DNA of 64,000 bases, taken from assembly GCF_024609765.1 (NCBI RefSeq), contig NZ_JANFDG010000010.1:1-64000 (forward strand), in the 5' to 3' direction. The position numbers and the translations under genes were made by a program. This document shows, one piece after another, positions 15,246 to 25,671 of this stretch. The DNA is from Shinella pollutisoli (GTDB taxonomy: Bacteria > Pseudomonadota > Alphaproteobacteria > Rhizobiales > Rhizobiaceae). Position 1 is the first letter of the stretch. Every line of letters starts with the position of its first letter. Below the pieces are notes generated by a model, which made no database searches, was not told where the DNA came from, and saw only the letters and a program-made list of their open reading frames with translations.

Positions 15246-17446
15246 TTCCTGCCCTGCGGCGCGAAGCGGCCGTAGAAGGTCTCGCCCTTCGCGGCCATGT
15301 CCTTCAGCAGCGGCGTCGGCTGGAAATGCGGGCCGTATTTGGCGGCGAGCGTCTCGCAGAGCGCGACGAAGGCCTTCGCCCCCATGCCGTCGATATAGGA
15401 GAGCGTGCCGCCGGTATAGGGCGCGAAGCCGAAGCCGAGGATCGAGCCGACGTCGGCCTCGCGCGGATCGGTGACGATACCCTCCTCCATGGTGCGGGCG
15501 GCCTCCAGCGCGATGGTGACGAGGATGCGCTGCTTGAGCTCGCCGACATCCACCTCCTCGGGCTCCTTCTGCGGATAGAGGTCCTTGAGGCCGGGCCAGA
15601 GCTTCTTCTTCGCCGGCTTCGGCGGATAGTCGTAGAAACCCTTGCCGGCCTTGCGGCCGAGGCGGCCCTCCTTCTCCACCAGCCCGGCGACGAGCGCCAT
15701 GTGGCGCGGGTCGACCGATTCCGGGCCGAGATCGGCGATCGAGGCCTTGAAGATCTTGTACGAGAGGTCGACGGCCACCTCGTCGTTGAGCGAGAGCGGG
15801 CCGACCGGCATGCCGGCCATCTTCGCCGCGTTCTCGATCATCGCCGCCGGCACGCCTTCGATCAGCATGTCGTAGGCCTCGGCGATGTAGCGGAAGACGC
15901 AGCGATTGACGTAGAAGCCGCGCGTGTCGTTGACGACGATCGGCGTCTTCCTGATCGTCGCGACGTAGTCGAGCGCGGTGGCGAGCGCCCGGTCGCCCGT
16001 CTCCTTGCCGAGGATCACCTCCACCAGCATCATCTTCTCGACCGGCGAGAAGAAGTGGATGCCGATGAACTGATCCGGACGCTTCGAGTTGCCGGCAAGG
16101 CCGGTGATCGGCAGCGTCGAGGTGTTGGAGGCGAAGATCGCGTCCTCCTTCAGCACCGCCTCGATCTTTTCCGTCACCTCCTTCTTCACCGTGCGGTCCT
16201 CGAAGACGGCCTCGATGACGAGGTCGGCGTCGGCGAGCGCCGAATAGTCGGCCGTCGCCGTGATGCGCTCGAGCAGCGCCCGGCCTTCCTCCTCCGTGGT
16301 GCGGCCTTTCTGCTGGGCGGCCTTCACCAGGCTTTCCGAATGGGTCCGGCCCTTGTCGGCCGCCTGCTGGTCGCGGTCGACCAGCACGACGGGAATGCCG
16401 GCGGCGGCTGTCACATAGGCGATCGAGGCGCCCATGAAGCCGGCGCCGACCACGGCGACCTTCCTGAACTCCACCTTCGGCTGGCCGGCGGGTCGCCGCG
16501 CGCCCTTGCCGAGCTCCTGCATGGAGACGAAGAGCGAGCGGATCATCGAGAAGGCTTCGGTCGTCTGCAGCACATGGGTGAAATAGCGCTGCTCGATCCT
16601 GAGCCCCGTCTCGAACGGCACCTGCAGGCCCTCGTAGACGCATTTGAGGATGGCGAGCGCGCCCGGATAGTTGCCGGCCGTCTCGCGGCGCAGGATCGCC
16701 GGCGCGGCGGGCCAGAGCTGCGCGGCCGCCGGCGTCCAGATGCCGCCGCCCGGCGCCTTGAAGCCCTTCTCGTCCCAGGGCTGGACCGGCTTCAGCCCGT
16801 CCCTGATCATCTGCTTCGCCGCCGGGATCAGCTGATCCGGCTCGACCACCTGGTGCACGAGGCCCATCGCCTTGGCGCGCGCGCCGGTGAGCGACTGCCC
16901 GGTCGTCATCATCTGCAGCGCATCCTGCGCATTGGCGAGCCGCGGCACGCGCTGGGTGCCGCCCGCACCCGGGAAGATGCCGACCTTCACCTCCGGCAGC
17001 GCGATCTTCAGCGCCTTGTCGCTGGAGGCGACGCGGCCGTGGCAGGCGAGCGACATCTCGAAGGCGCCGCCCATGCAGGTGCCGTTGATCGCCGCCACCC
17101 AGGGCTTGCCGCAGGTCTCCAGCTTGCGGAACAGCCAGGTCATCCGCCCCGCCGCGTCGAACAGCTTTTGCACCGCCGTTGCCGGATCCTCGGCCTGCGC
17201 CTGCCTCAGGAGGTCGAAGCTCGCCTGGATCATCGACAGGTCGGCCCCGCCCGAGAAGGAAGACTTGCCTGATGTGATGACGACGCCCTTGATCGCGGCA
17301 TCCGCGACCACCTGGTCGATGATCCGGTCGAGCTCGTCCATCACCTCCGTCGTGAAGACGTTCATCGACTTGTCGGGCATGTCCCAGGTGACGAGCGCGA
17401 TGCCGTCGGCGTCGGTTTCGATGGAAAAATTCTTGTATGCGCTCAT
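15236..17446 (-). CDS. fadJ: multifunctional fatty-acid oxidation protein: enoyl-CoA hydratase / 3-hydroxyacyl-CoA dehydrogenase
   Basis: This 736-aa protein starts at 17446 ([15 protein letters not shown]). The N-terminal crotonase domain (~5-190) has [11 protein letters not shown] and [16 protein letters not shown] forming the oxyanion hole. The central NAD-binding domain has [18 protein letters not shown] (~residue 337). The C-terminal 3HCDH domains have [12 protein letters not shown] and IPxD-like motifs. It performs the hydration and second oxidation of fatty-acid beta-oxidation. The thiolase is encoded 180 bases upstream, separated by an intergenic palindrome cluster. The two genes match the FadJ/FadI or FadB/FadA pair. 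Confidence 0.92.
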   Translation of the reverse strand: MSAYKNFSIETDADGIALVTWDMPDKSMNVFTTEVMDELDRIIDQVVADAAIKGVVITSGKSSFSGGADLSMIQASFDLLRQAQAEDPATAVQKLFDAAGRMTWLFRKLETCGKPWVAAINGTCMGGAFEMSLACHGRVASSDKALKIALPEVKVGIFPGAGGTQRVPRLANAQDALQMMTTGQSLTGARAKAMGLVHQVVEPDQLIPAAKQMIRDGLKPVQPWDEKGFKAPGGGIWTPAAAQLWPAAPAILRRETAGNYPGALAILKCVYEGLQVPFETGLRIEQRYFTHVLQTTEAFSMIRSLFVSMQELGKGARRPAGQPKVEFRKVAVVGAGFMGASIAYVTAAAGIPVVLVDRDQQAADKGRTHSESLVKAAQQKGRTTEEEGRALLERITATADYSALADADLVIEAVFEDRTVKKEVTEKIEAVLKEDAIFASNTSTLPITGLAGNSKRPDQFIGIHFFSPVEKMMLVEVILGKETGDRALATALDYVATIRKTPIVVNDTRGFYVNRCVFRYIAEAYDMLIEGVPAAMIENAAKMAGMPVGPLSLNDEVAVDLSYKIFKASIADLGPESVDPRHMALVAGLVEKEGRLGRKAGKGFYDYPPKPAKKKLWPGLKDLYPQKEPEEVDVGELKQRILVTIALEAARTMEEGIVTDPREADVGSILGFGFAPYTGGTLSYIDGMGAKAFVALCETLAAKYGPHFQPTPLLKDMAAKGETFYGRFAPQGRKAA

Positions 17447-17482
17447 GATGGGATTCCTCTTCCCTCGAAAATCTTGCGAACT

Positions 17483-17608
17483 GCCCCTCATCCGCCTGCC
17501 GGTACCTTCTCCCCGCAAGTGGGGAGAAGGATCATGCTGCGACGCCGCCGTTCCCCCTCGCCCCGCTTGCGGGGAGAGGGTGCGCCGAGCGAGGCGGGGT
17601 GAGGGGCT
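17483..17608. repeat. RIME-like intergenic palindromic element, copy 1
   Basis: This ~126-bp element begins GCCCCTCATCCGCCTGCC and ends GGCGGGGTGAGGGGC. It contains internal CTTCTCCCC/GGGGAGAAGG hairpins. Its outer arms are inverted and pair with each other. Three more copies lie at 39492-39604, 43770-43903 and 50091-50209. The pattern resembles the Rhizobium-specific intergenic mosaic elements (RIME). This copy fills the gap between thiolase and fadJ. Confidence 0.75.
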
Positions 17609-17626
17609 TCCATGCGATGCCGTTCC

Positions 17627-18835
<1,209 letters not shown>

Positions 18836-18870
18836 GGATTCCTTCTCCCTGAGCGGCTTGCCGCCGGATC

Positions 18871-19200
18871 CTATTCGAAAAATGTTGCGACTCGCGCTAG
18901 GACGTCGTCGATGATGAAATCGGGAACACGTTCGATGAACCGGCCCCCGCGTGCCTTCAGATCGACGGCGCGCAACTGATTGCACAGGACGATGCCGCTG
19001 CTTCTTGTTCCGGCGCCGGACAATGAAACGGCAAATCCGCGAAACCGGGCGAATTCCCCGCCGGAGGTGATCGGGGCGACGATCGGAATGCTCGTCCTGT
19101 TGAAGAGAGCGTCCGTCACCACGAGGACATAGCGGGCGCCCGCCTGCTCATGGCCACGTATCGGCTCCAGGTCGACATGCCAGACCTCTCCCCGGTTCAT
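18871..19200 (-). CDS. MazF/PemK-family toxin
   Basis: This 109-aa protein has the classic MazF opening MNRGEVWHVDLEPIRGHEQAGARYVLVV, where GxRP is modified to GARY. IVAPITSG and GIVLCNQLRAVDLKARGGRFIERV match the catalytic and dimerisation strands, and the C-terminus is FIIDDVLARVATFF. It is a predicted ribosome-independent mRNA endonuclease. Its ATG overlaps the antitoxin stop by one base (ATGA), the normal antitoxin-first order. The Gly-Ala-Arg-Tyr variant lacks the usual Pro after Arg. Confidence 0.88.
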   Translation of the reverse strand: MNRGEVWHVDLEPIRGHEQAGARYVLVVTDALFNRTSIPIVAPITSGGEFARFRGFAVSLSGAGTRSSGIVLCNQLRAVDLKARGGRFIERVPDFIIDDVLARVATFFE

Positions 19201-19463
19201 CAGAGGACTTCCCGCCCGGTCGGCGGGTCGTTCAGCCATTCGCGATCTTCCTCGGAAAGTGGGGCATCGAGGTCGCACTCGGCGATCAATTCTTCGAGCG
19301 TATATTTGGGTCGGGTGCGCGGCACCGCGATGAGGCGGCCGTCCTCGACGGTAACCTCCACCTTGGTATTGGCCTGAAGGCCCAGCTCTTCGACGATCGG
19401 CTTGGGAACGGTCATCATCACCGATCCGCCGACATTGCGCAGTGTTGAGGTCGCCATCGTCAT
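19200..19463 (-). CDS. MazE/AbrB-family antitoxin
   Basis: This 87-aa protein has an N-terminal swapped-hairpin AbrB DNA-binding domain (TLRNVGGSVMMTVPKPIVEELGLQANTKVEVTVEDGRLIAVP, residues ~6-49). An acidic C-terminal tail (LEELIAECDLDAPLSEEDREWLNDPP) would wrap the toxin. An ATG at 19457 is an equally possible start. The gene lies just downstream of a perfect AT-rich dyad at 19473-19494. It encodes the repressor and neutraliser of the adjacent MazF-like toxin. Confidence 0.88.
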   Translation of the reverse strand: MTMATSTLRNVGGSVMMTVPKPIVEELGLQANTKVEVTVEDGRLIAVPRTRPKYTLEELIAECDLDAPLSEEDREWLNDPPTGREVL

Positions 19464-19472
19464 CTCCCTGGA

Positions 19473-19494
19473 AAGTTATATCAATATATAACTT
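19473..19494 (-). promoter_or_regulatory. palindromic operator/promoter of the toxin-antitoxin pair
   Basis: Perfect inverted repeat AAGTTATAT (19473-19481) and ATATAACTT (19486-19494) with a 4-nt spacer, 10-31 bases before the antitoxin start. It is strikingly AT-rich against its surroundings and contains TATA-type -10 candidates. This fits MazE-MazF autoregulation. Confidence 0.7.
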
Positions 19495-19516
19495 CCACCC
19501 GCCCTTCACAATCCGC

Positions 19517-21313
19517 TCAGAATGCCTCCGCCGCCAGTTCCATCATCGTCTCCGCGCCGGCCTCGATGCGCGCCTTGCGCAGCGCGGTCTCCGGCATCAG
19601 CCGTTCCATGAAGAAGCGGCCGGTGACGAGCTTGTTCCTCAGGAAATCCTCGCGCTCGCCGGCGCCCGCGGCAAGGCCCGCCTGCGCCGCCTTGGCGATC
19701 CGCGCCCACATGTAGCCGACGACGACGAGGCCGAAGAGGTGCATGTAGTCGGTGGAGCCGGCGCCGGCATTGTCGGGCTTGGCGAGCGCGTTCTGCATGA
19801 ACCACATGGTGGAGGCCTGCAGGTCGTTCAGACCCTTCTTCAGGTGCCTGGTGAAGAAGGAGAGCGTCTCGTCGTCGCGGTTCTCCTCGCAGAAGTCGCC
19901 GATCTCCTTGAACAGCGCCATGACGGCGCGCCCGCCGTTGAGCCCGAGCTTGCGGCCGACGAGGTCGAGCGCCTGGATGCCGTTCGCCCCCTCGTAGATC
20001 ATGGCGATGCGCGCGTCGCGCACGTACTGGCTCATGCCGTGCTCTTCGATATAGCCGTGGCCGCCGAAGATCTGCTGCGCCATCACGGCGTGCTCGAAGC
20101 CCTTGTCGGTGAGCACGCCCTTGAGGATCGGCGTCATCAGGCTGAGGGTGTCGTCGGCCGCCTGCCGCGCCGTCTCGTCGTCCGAGCGGTGGGCGATGTC
20201 GGATTTGAGCGCGGTCCACAGCGTGAAGGCGCGCCCGCCCTCCGCCCAGGCCTTGATCGTCATCAGCGCGCGGCGCACGTCGGGGTGGACGATGATCGGG
20301 TCCGCCTTGCCCTCGGGGTTCTTCGCGCCGGAGAGCGAGCGGCCCTGCAGGCGCTCGCGCGCATAGGCGACGGCGTTCTGGTAGGCGGCCTCGGCGATCG
20401 AGAGCCCCTGCAGGCCGACGCCGAGGCGCGCCTCGTTCATCATCACGAACATGGCGTTGAGGCCCTTGTTCTCCGGGCCGATCAGGAAGCCGGTCGCCCC
20501 GTCGTAGTTCATCACGCAGGTGGCGTTGCCGTGGATGCCCATCTTGTGCTCGATCGCCCCGCAGGAGACGGCGTTGCGCGCGCCCGGCGCGCCGTCGTCG
20601 GCAAGCAGGAACTTCGGCACGATGAAGAGCGAGATGCCCTTGGTGCCCTCCGGCGCGCCCTCGATGCGGGCGAGCACGAGGTGCACGATGTTCTCCGACA
20701 TGTCGTGCTCGCCGGCGGAGATGAAGATCTTCTGGCCGGAGATCTTGTAGGAGCCGTCGGCCTGCGGCACGGCCCTGGTGCGGAGCAGCCCGAGGTCGGT
20801 GCCGCAATGGGGCTCGGTGAGGTTCATGGTGCCGGTCCAGGTGCCCTCCACCATCTTCGGCAGGTAGGCCGCCTTCTGTTCGTCCGAGCCGTGGACGAGG
20901 ATCGCGGCGATCGCCCCCTGGGTGAGGCCCGGATACATCATCAGCGACATGTTGGCAGACGACATGTATTCGCCGACCGCCGTGTGCAGCACGTAGGGAA
21001 GCCTCTGGCCGCCGAATTCCTCCGGCACCGCAAGGCCGATCCAGCCGCCCGCGCGATAGAGGTCGTAGGCCTCCTTGAAGCCCTTCGGCACCGTCACCGT
21101 GCCGTCGTCGTGGCGTGTGCAGCCCTCCTGGTCGCCGACGCGATTCAGGGGGAAGAGCGCTTCTTCCGCGAGCCTCGCGGCCTCGCCGGCGATCGCCTCC
21201 AGCATGTCCGCCGAGGCATCCGCAAAGCCGGGCAGGTTGTTGTGGCGCGCGAGCGCCAGCACGTCGTTCAGGATGAAGAGCGTGTCGGCCACGGGGGCCT
21301 TGTAGGTCGGCAT
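19517..21313 (-). CDS. acyl-CoA dehydrogenase, long class with C-terminal extension
   Basis: This 598-aa protein starts at MPTYKAPVADTLFILNDVLALA. It contains acyl-CoA dehydrogenase signatures TEPHCGTDLGLLRTRA, SGQKIFISAGEHDM and QIFGGHGYIEEHGMSQYVRDARI-type FAD and substrate sites. It is about 200 residues longer than medium-chain enzymes, with an extra C-terminal helical domain as in DmdC-like and AidB-like dehydrogenases. It performs the first beta-oxidation step. It is followed on the same strand by the toxin-antitoxin pair, thiolase and fadJ. Its promoter region holds a perfect 28-bp dyad at 21372-21399. Confidence 0.9.
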   Translation of the reverse strand: MPTYKAPVADTLFILNDVLALARHNNLPGFADASADMLEAIAGEAARLAEEALFPLNRVGDQEGCTRHDDGTVTVPKGFKEAYDLYRAGGWIGLAVPEEFGGQRLPYVLHTAVGEYMSSANMSLMMYPGLTQGAIAAILVHGSDEQKAAYLPKMVEGTWTGTMNLTEPHCGTDLGLLRTRAVPQADGSYKISGQKIFISAGEHDMSENIVHLVLARIEGAPEGTKGISLFIVPKFLLADDGAPGARNAVSCGAIEHKMGIHGNATCVMNYDGATGFLIGPENKGLNAMFVMMNEARLGVGLQGLSIAEAAYQNAVAYARERLQGRSLSGAKNPEGKADPIIVHPDVRRALMTIKAWAEGGRAFTLWTALKSDIAHRSDDETARQAADDTLSLMTPILKGVLTDKGFEHAVMAQQIFGGHGYIEEHGMSQYVRDARIAMIYEGANGIQALDLVGRKLGLNGGRAVMALFKEIGDFCEENRDDETLSFFTRHLKKGLNDLQASTMWFMQNALAKPDNAGAGSTDYMHLFGLVVVGYMWARIAKAAQAGLAAGAGEREDFLRNKLVTGRFFMERLMPETALRKARIEAGAETMMELAAEAF

Positions 21314-21371
21314 CGTCGGTTCCTCGCCTTTCCGGACGGGCGGTCCGGGTCCGTGGGCAGGATAGTAGAAA

Positions 21372-21399
21372 GTTTTGACGTTCGCGTAAACGTCAAAAC
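21372..21399 (-). promoter_or_regulatory. perfect dyad upstream of acyl-CoA dehydrogenase operon
   Basis: GTTTTGACGTT (21372-21382) and AACGTCAAAAC (21389-21399) are perfect 11-bp arms with a 6-nt spacer, 59-86 bases before the start. The TTGACG core on both strands could also serve as -35. From memory, it resembles operators proposed for the MerR-type regulator LiuR of branched-chain and fatty-acid degradation in proteobacteria. That match is an inference. Confidence 0.65.
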
Positions 21400-21479
21400 A
21401 CGGGCATGGCGTATTCGCCGGCCGCTCCCCTTCCCGTGCCCCAGTCTATGAGCAAATCGTTAAAAAATTTCCGAAGCGG

Positions 21480-21495
21480 TTAACCCCTTGTTTAC
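21480..21495 (+). promoter_or_regulatory. CtrA-like box upstream of podJ
   Basis: TTAA-N7-TTTAC at 21480-21495 differs at one base from the CtrA consensus TTAA-N7-TTAAC. A GANTC methylation site (GAATC, 21535-21539) lies between it and the podJ start. Another TTAA occurs at 21460-21463. Confidence 0.45.
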
Positions 21496-21664
21496 CACGT
21501 TTCGGGAATTGTGCGGTGAAGGACGCGGGACCGGGAATCACGTCGATTTCCCCTTGTGCGGCCCGGAGGACAGGTCCGGGAAAGACAGGGACGATACTTT
21601 TCCGCCGCGGCGTCTTCCAGGGTATTTCCCGGCGGCCCGGACGGCCGCCAAAGCGAGGCGAAAG

Positions 21665-24600
21665 ATGAACGGATCGCGAAACCCGCAACGCCACGGCGAA
21701 AGATCCTCGCTCGACGCGCTGAACCGCACGATCGAGGGACTGGAAGCGCGCATCGAGGGCTTGATGGCGAACGGCCGCGAGCCGCGCGGACGCGGCGAGC
21801 CCGCCCGCTACGACGGCGCGCGCAGCCTGCCGCTGCGCGACGATCCCGTCTCCGAGATCATGCAGCGCCAGCGCGCCATCGACGGCGGGCGCGACCGCCT
21901 CGCCCAGCGCGCGGAACGCCGCCCGCTTTCCGCCGATCACCATGTCGCCGCGCAGCACGCCCAGAGCGCCTATGGCGGCCAGCGACCGGACGCGTCGGTC
22001 AAAGACATCGCCGAGGCGCTCGTGTCGCTCCGCCACGACCTCAAGCGCGACATCGCCGACGGCCTCGACCGCGAGATGCAGTCGCTGCGCGCCGAGATCC
22101 GCGGTATCCGCCAGATGGCCGAGGGCCGCGGCGGCGCCGACGACCTGCGCGAGGAGCTTCACCGGCTCTCCGCCGGCATCAGCCAGCTCGGCCGCCAGTC
22201 CTCCCATGGCGACGGCCTGCGCGTCGAGTTCGACGAGCTGCGCTCCGTGCTCGACGGCCTCGCCCGCGAGGATTCCGTGCGCCGCATGGAGGACCGCTGG
22301 TCGGGCGTCGAGCAGAAGCTCTCCGCCTTCGACCGGGCGCGCGACGACGAGCTGGTGGCGCTCGCCTACCGGCTCGACGAGCTGAAGGCGCAGATCAATG
22401 CCGTCAGCGCCACGCCGGCGATCCGCGCGCTCGAAGGCCGGATCGAGCAGATCGCCCATGCCATCGACACGCTCGCCCACCGTCCCGAGCCGGACGGCGG
22501 CCGCTTCGCCTCGCATTTCGAGGGCCTGGATGCCCGTCTCGACGAGATCAGCCGGGCGATCGCCGCGAGCGGCCGCATGCAGCAGTCCTCCTCCGCCGAC
22601 CACACGATGATGCAGCGGCTGGAAGGCCGCATCGCCGACCTCGCCGGCCAGCTCGACCAGATCGCCCGCCGCCCGGTTCCGGCGGCCGACCAGGGCCTCG
22701 GCCTGCGCATCGAGGCGCTGGCGGGCCGCATCGAGGAACTGGCGGGCGAGCAGGCGGCGCTGCGGCTGGAGGAGCGCATCGAGCAGCTCTCGCAGATGCT
22801 GGAGCAGAACCGGCAGGCACCCGCCGCCGGCGGCGACGAGCTCGCCTATTACCTCTCCGACATTTCCCGCAAGATCGAGGCGCTCGACCAGGGCAGCGTC
22901 AACGGTGAGCTTGCCGAGCGGCTGGACGCGCTCGCCCGCCGCATCGATGCGCTCGACGTGCCCGTCGGCAGTCCCTTTGCGGAAGACCGCTTCTCGAAAC
23001 TCGAAGGCCGCCTCTCGGCGATCGCCGACCGGCTGGACGCGACCCGCACGGCGCCTGCCGGCGACCACGAGGCGCTGCGCGGCCTGGAGGCACAGATCGC
23101 CCATCTCTCGACGCTGATCGGCGGTGCGCCGTCCGCGGGGCCTGCCGGCCTGCCGTCGGAGGTCGAAAGCCGCCTCGCCACGATCGAGGACTACATGGCG
23201 ACCAACGACGAATATATCGTCGAGGCCGCGCGCCAGGCGGCCGAGGCCGTCATGGAGGCCTATCGCCACACCGGCTCCGCCGGCGCGCCCGCGCCGGCCG
23301 ACATGGATGCCATCGCCGGCCTCGCCGACGACCTGCGCACGCTCGAGGAACTGACCCGCTCCAGCGAGGAGCGCACCGCCCGCACCTTCGACGCGCTGCA
23401 CGAGACGCTCGTCCAGATCGCCGGCCGGCTGGAGCAGCTCGACGCTCCGCGCGAAAGCTTCGGCCGACGCGAGGCGCCGATGCCGCGTGCGGACATGCCG
23501 GACATGCGGCTCGCCGAACCCGAAGAAGCGCCGATCCGCCTGCGCGAGGACGAATACCCTTTTGACGACGGCGACTTCGACCTCGTCGAGGACCGCCCGG
23601 CCGAACCCGCCCGCCGCCAGGACGATGCGCTCGCCGACGCCGTCTCCGAGGCAGCCGTCGCGCTTGCCGATGCCGGCGAGCTCGCGACGAAGGCCGAGCC
23701 GCAGAAGGGCGGGCTCCTCGCCGGCCTGAAGCGCCGCCTCAAGCCCGGCCGCCGCGAGCCCGCCGCCGAGCCGGAGCGCCGGCACGTCGACCCGACCCCC
23801 TCGATCGATCCGGTCGACGAGCTGGCGCCGGAAGAAGCCAACCAGCTCCTCGAACCCGGCTCCGGCGTGCCGGACGTGCGCCGCATTCTGGAGCGCGTGC
23901 GTGCCGGCCAGACCGCGTCGGGCCGTGCAGGCCTCGACGGCGGGGCGGACAAGTCCGACTTCATCGCCGCCGCCCGCCGCGCCGCGCGCATGGCCGCCGA
24001 GGAGGCGGATTCGATGGCCCGCGTCGCCCCGGCGAAGAAGGCGGAGAAGGCCGCCGGCGCAAAGCCCGCTTCCGCGCTCGCCCGCCATCGCCGGCCGATC
24101 CTGCTGGCCGTCGGCGCCGTGCTGCTCGCCATCATGTCCTATCCGCTCGTCAGCGCGCTGACCAGGGGCGACACGGCGCCCCCGGTCGCCGTCGAGCAGG
24201 CCGCCGTCGCGACCGATGCGGCCGTTCCCGTGCAGGACGAAGCGGCGGCCGTCACCGGGACGGAAGCCGCCGTCTCCGACGGCGCGGCCGACACGGGTGC
24301 GGATGCGGCGGCCGACGAGGCCCTGCCGCCCGTGACGGATACGCATGCGGGCGCGGACATGCTGACCCGCCCCGCCGACGATGCGGAAGAGAACATGACG
24401 GCCGGCTTCGAGCCGGTGACGGCGGAGAGCGGCGAGGCCGCCGCGGACACCGTCGAGGCCGTGCCCGCCGGGGAGGTCGAAACGGCGGCGATCGTCGTGC
24501 CGGAGGCCATCGCCCCGGCCTCGCTCGCCAAGGCGGCCACGGACGGCGATCCGCTGGCGCTCTTCGAAATCGGCGCGCGCTACACCGAAGGCCGCGGCGG

Positions 24601-25360
24601 CGTCGCCGTCGATCTGAAGGAAGCCGCCCGCTGGTACGAGCTTGCCGCCGGACGCGGCTTCGCGCCGGCCGAATACCGGCTCGCCAACCTCTACGAGAAG
24701 GGCCAGGGCGTCGAGCGCGACCTGGCGCGCGCCCGCGATCTCTACCGGCAGGCCGCCGAGAAGGGCAATGCGAGCGCCATGCACAATCTCGCCGTCCTGC
24801 TCGCCACCGGCACCGGCGATGCGACGCCGGATTTCGACGGCGCGGCGAAATGGTTCGAGAAGGCCTCCGACCTCGGCGTGCGCGACAGCCAGTTCAACCT
24901 GGCGATCCTCTACGCCCGCGGCAACGGCGTGACGCAGGACCTGGAAGAGTCCTACAAGTGGTTCGCCATCGCCGCCCGCGACGGCGACCGCGATGCGGCC
25001 GGAAAGCGTGACGAGGTGGCCAACGCCATGCGGCCCGAGCAGCTTTCGAGCGCCAAGGCGAAGGTCGAGCTGTGGAAGCCGCAGCCGCTCGACGACAAGG
25101 CGAACGCGGCCGACCTGCCCGACGAATGGGCGGGCACCGCCACCAAGACCGCCAGCGTCGACATGAAGAAGGCGATCCGCAACATCCAGGCGATCCTCAA
25201 CAACAACGGCTTCAACGCCGGCGCGCCGGACGGCCAGATGGGCAAGAAGACGGTCGCCGCCATCAAGGCCTTCCAGAAGTCCGTCGGCCAGCCGGAGACC
25301 GGCGAGATCGACGACGCGCTGGTGACGGAGCTCCTGAAGCGCAACAAGCAGCCGGAGTGA
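21665..25360 (+). CDS. podJ: PodJ-type polar localization factor
   Basis: This 1231-aa protein starts at MNGSRNPQRHGERSSLDALNRTIEGLEARIEGLM. A longer frame to a TTG at 21488 is less likely, since it would overlap the CtrA-like box. Residues ~15-600 are long coiled coil. Around 690-770 is an acidic/proline-rich linker, and one transmembrane helix lies at ~809-832 (RRPILLAVGAVLLAIMSYPLVSAL). The periplasmic part has an Ala/acidic linker, about four Sel1 repeats (~958-1115) and a peptidoglycan-binding domain (~1167-1229). This is the PodJ layout. It acts as a cell-pole organiser in Caulobacter and at the new or old pole in rhizobia. Confidence 0.9.
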   Translation: MNGSRNPQRHGERSSLDALNRTIEGLEARIEGLMANGREPRGRGEPARYDGARSLPLRDDPVSEIMQRQRAIDGGRDRLAQRAERRPLSADHHVAAQHAQSAYGGQRPDASVKDIAEALVSLRHDLKRDIADGLDREMQSLRAEIRGIRQMAEGRGGADDLREELHRLSAGISQLGRQSSHGDGLRVEFDELRSVLDGLAREDSVRRMEDRWSGVEQKLSAFDRARDDELVALAYRLDELKAQINAVSATPAIRALEGRIEQIAHAIDTLAHRPEPDGGRFASHFEGLDARLDEISRAIAASGRMQQSSSADHTMMQRLEGRIADLAGQLDQIARRPVPAADQGLGLRIEALAGRIEELAGEQAALRLEERIEQLSQMLEQNRQAPAAGGDELAYYLSDISRKIEALDQGSVNGELAERLDALARRIDALDVPVGSPFAEDRFSKLEGRLSAIADRLDATRTAPAGDHEALRGLEAQIAHLSTLIGGAPSAGPAGLPSEVESRLATIEDYMATNDEYIVEAARQAAEAVMEAYRHTGSAGAPAPADMDAIAGLADDLRTLEELTRSSEERTARTFDALHETLVQIAGRLEQLDAPRESFGRREAPMPRADMPDMRLAEPEEAPIRLREDEYPFDDGDFDLVEDRPAEPARRQDDALADAVSEAAVALADAGELATKAEPQKGGLLAGLKRRLKPGRREPAAEPERRHVDPTPSIDPVDELAPEEANQLLEPGSGVPDVRRILERVRAGQTASGRAGLDGGADKSDFIAAARRAARMAAEEADSMARVAPAKKAEKAAGAKPASALARHRRPILLAVGAVLLAIMSYPLVSALTRGDTAPPVAVEQAAVATDAAVPVQDEAAAVTGTEAAVSDGAADTGADAAADEALPPVTDTHAGADMLTRPADDAEENMTAGFEPVTAESGEAAADTVEAVPAGEVETAAIVVPEAIAPASLAKAATDGDPLALFEIGARYTEGRGGVAVDLKEAARWYELAAGRGFAPAEYRLANLYEKGQGVERDLARARDLYRQAAEKGNASAMHNLAVLLATGTGDATPDFDGAAKWFEKASDLGVRDSQFNLAILYARGNGVTQDLEESYKWFAIAARDGDRDAAGKRDEVANAMRPEQLSSAKAKVELWKPQPLDDKANAADLPDEWAGTATKTASVDMKKAIRNIQAILNNNGFNAGAPDGQMGKKTVAAIKAFQKSVGQPETGEIDDALVTELLKRNKQPE

Positions 25361-25671
25361 GCCGGGCGGCCTCGAAAACGGGCCGCTCCGGTTGACTTAT
25401 CCACAGCCTGCGGGCATGACGCTCCATAGAAAAACCACATGTTGCCTCAGGATGATACGCGTCCGACGGACGTCTTCATCCACAGGGCGGCGACGGCGCG
25501 GTCTTCGGGCCGCGGCGACATGACCGGACCTTGCGCGATGCAGGGAGCGACCGGCCGGGGAGGGGGTGTCCCTCCACCCGGCGGGCGCGTTTTTGCATCC
25601 GGCGCGCGGGATGGGAGGAATGCCGGAGACGGGTCTGCACGGGCGGGCCGCTTGCCGATCGGGGTATCGTT
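25361..25671. other. intergenic with GC hairpin and DnaA-box-like sites
   Basis: I see no gene in these 311 bases. GCGGCC (25366-25371) pairs with GGCCGC (25381-25386) just after the podJ stop, a possible transcript end. TTATCCACA at 25397-25405 is a perfect DnaA box. TCATCCACA at 25476-25484 is one base off. Two sites about 80 bases apart may be chance or a DnaA-responsive promoter. Confidence 0.4.

Noticed and set aside
15326-17272. 648-codon plus-strand frame opposite fadJ
   Set aside because: Antisense shadow of a clear FadJ-type enzyme, without recognisable domains.
21488-21664. 59-codon upstream extension of podJ from a TTG
   Set aside because: The stretch has no conserved look, overlaps the CtrA-like box, and the ATG at 21665 begins the sequence typical of PodJ homologues.
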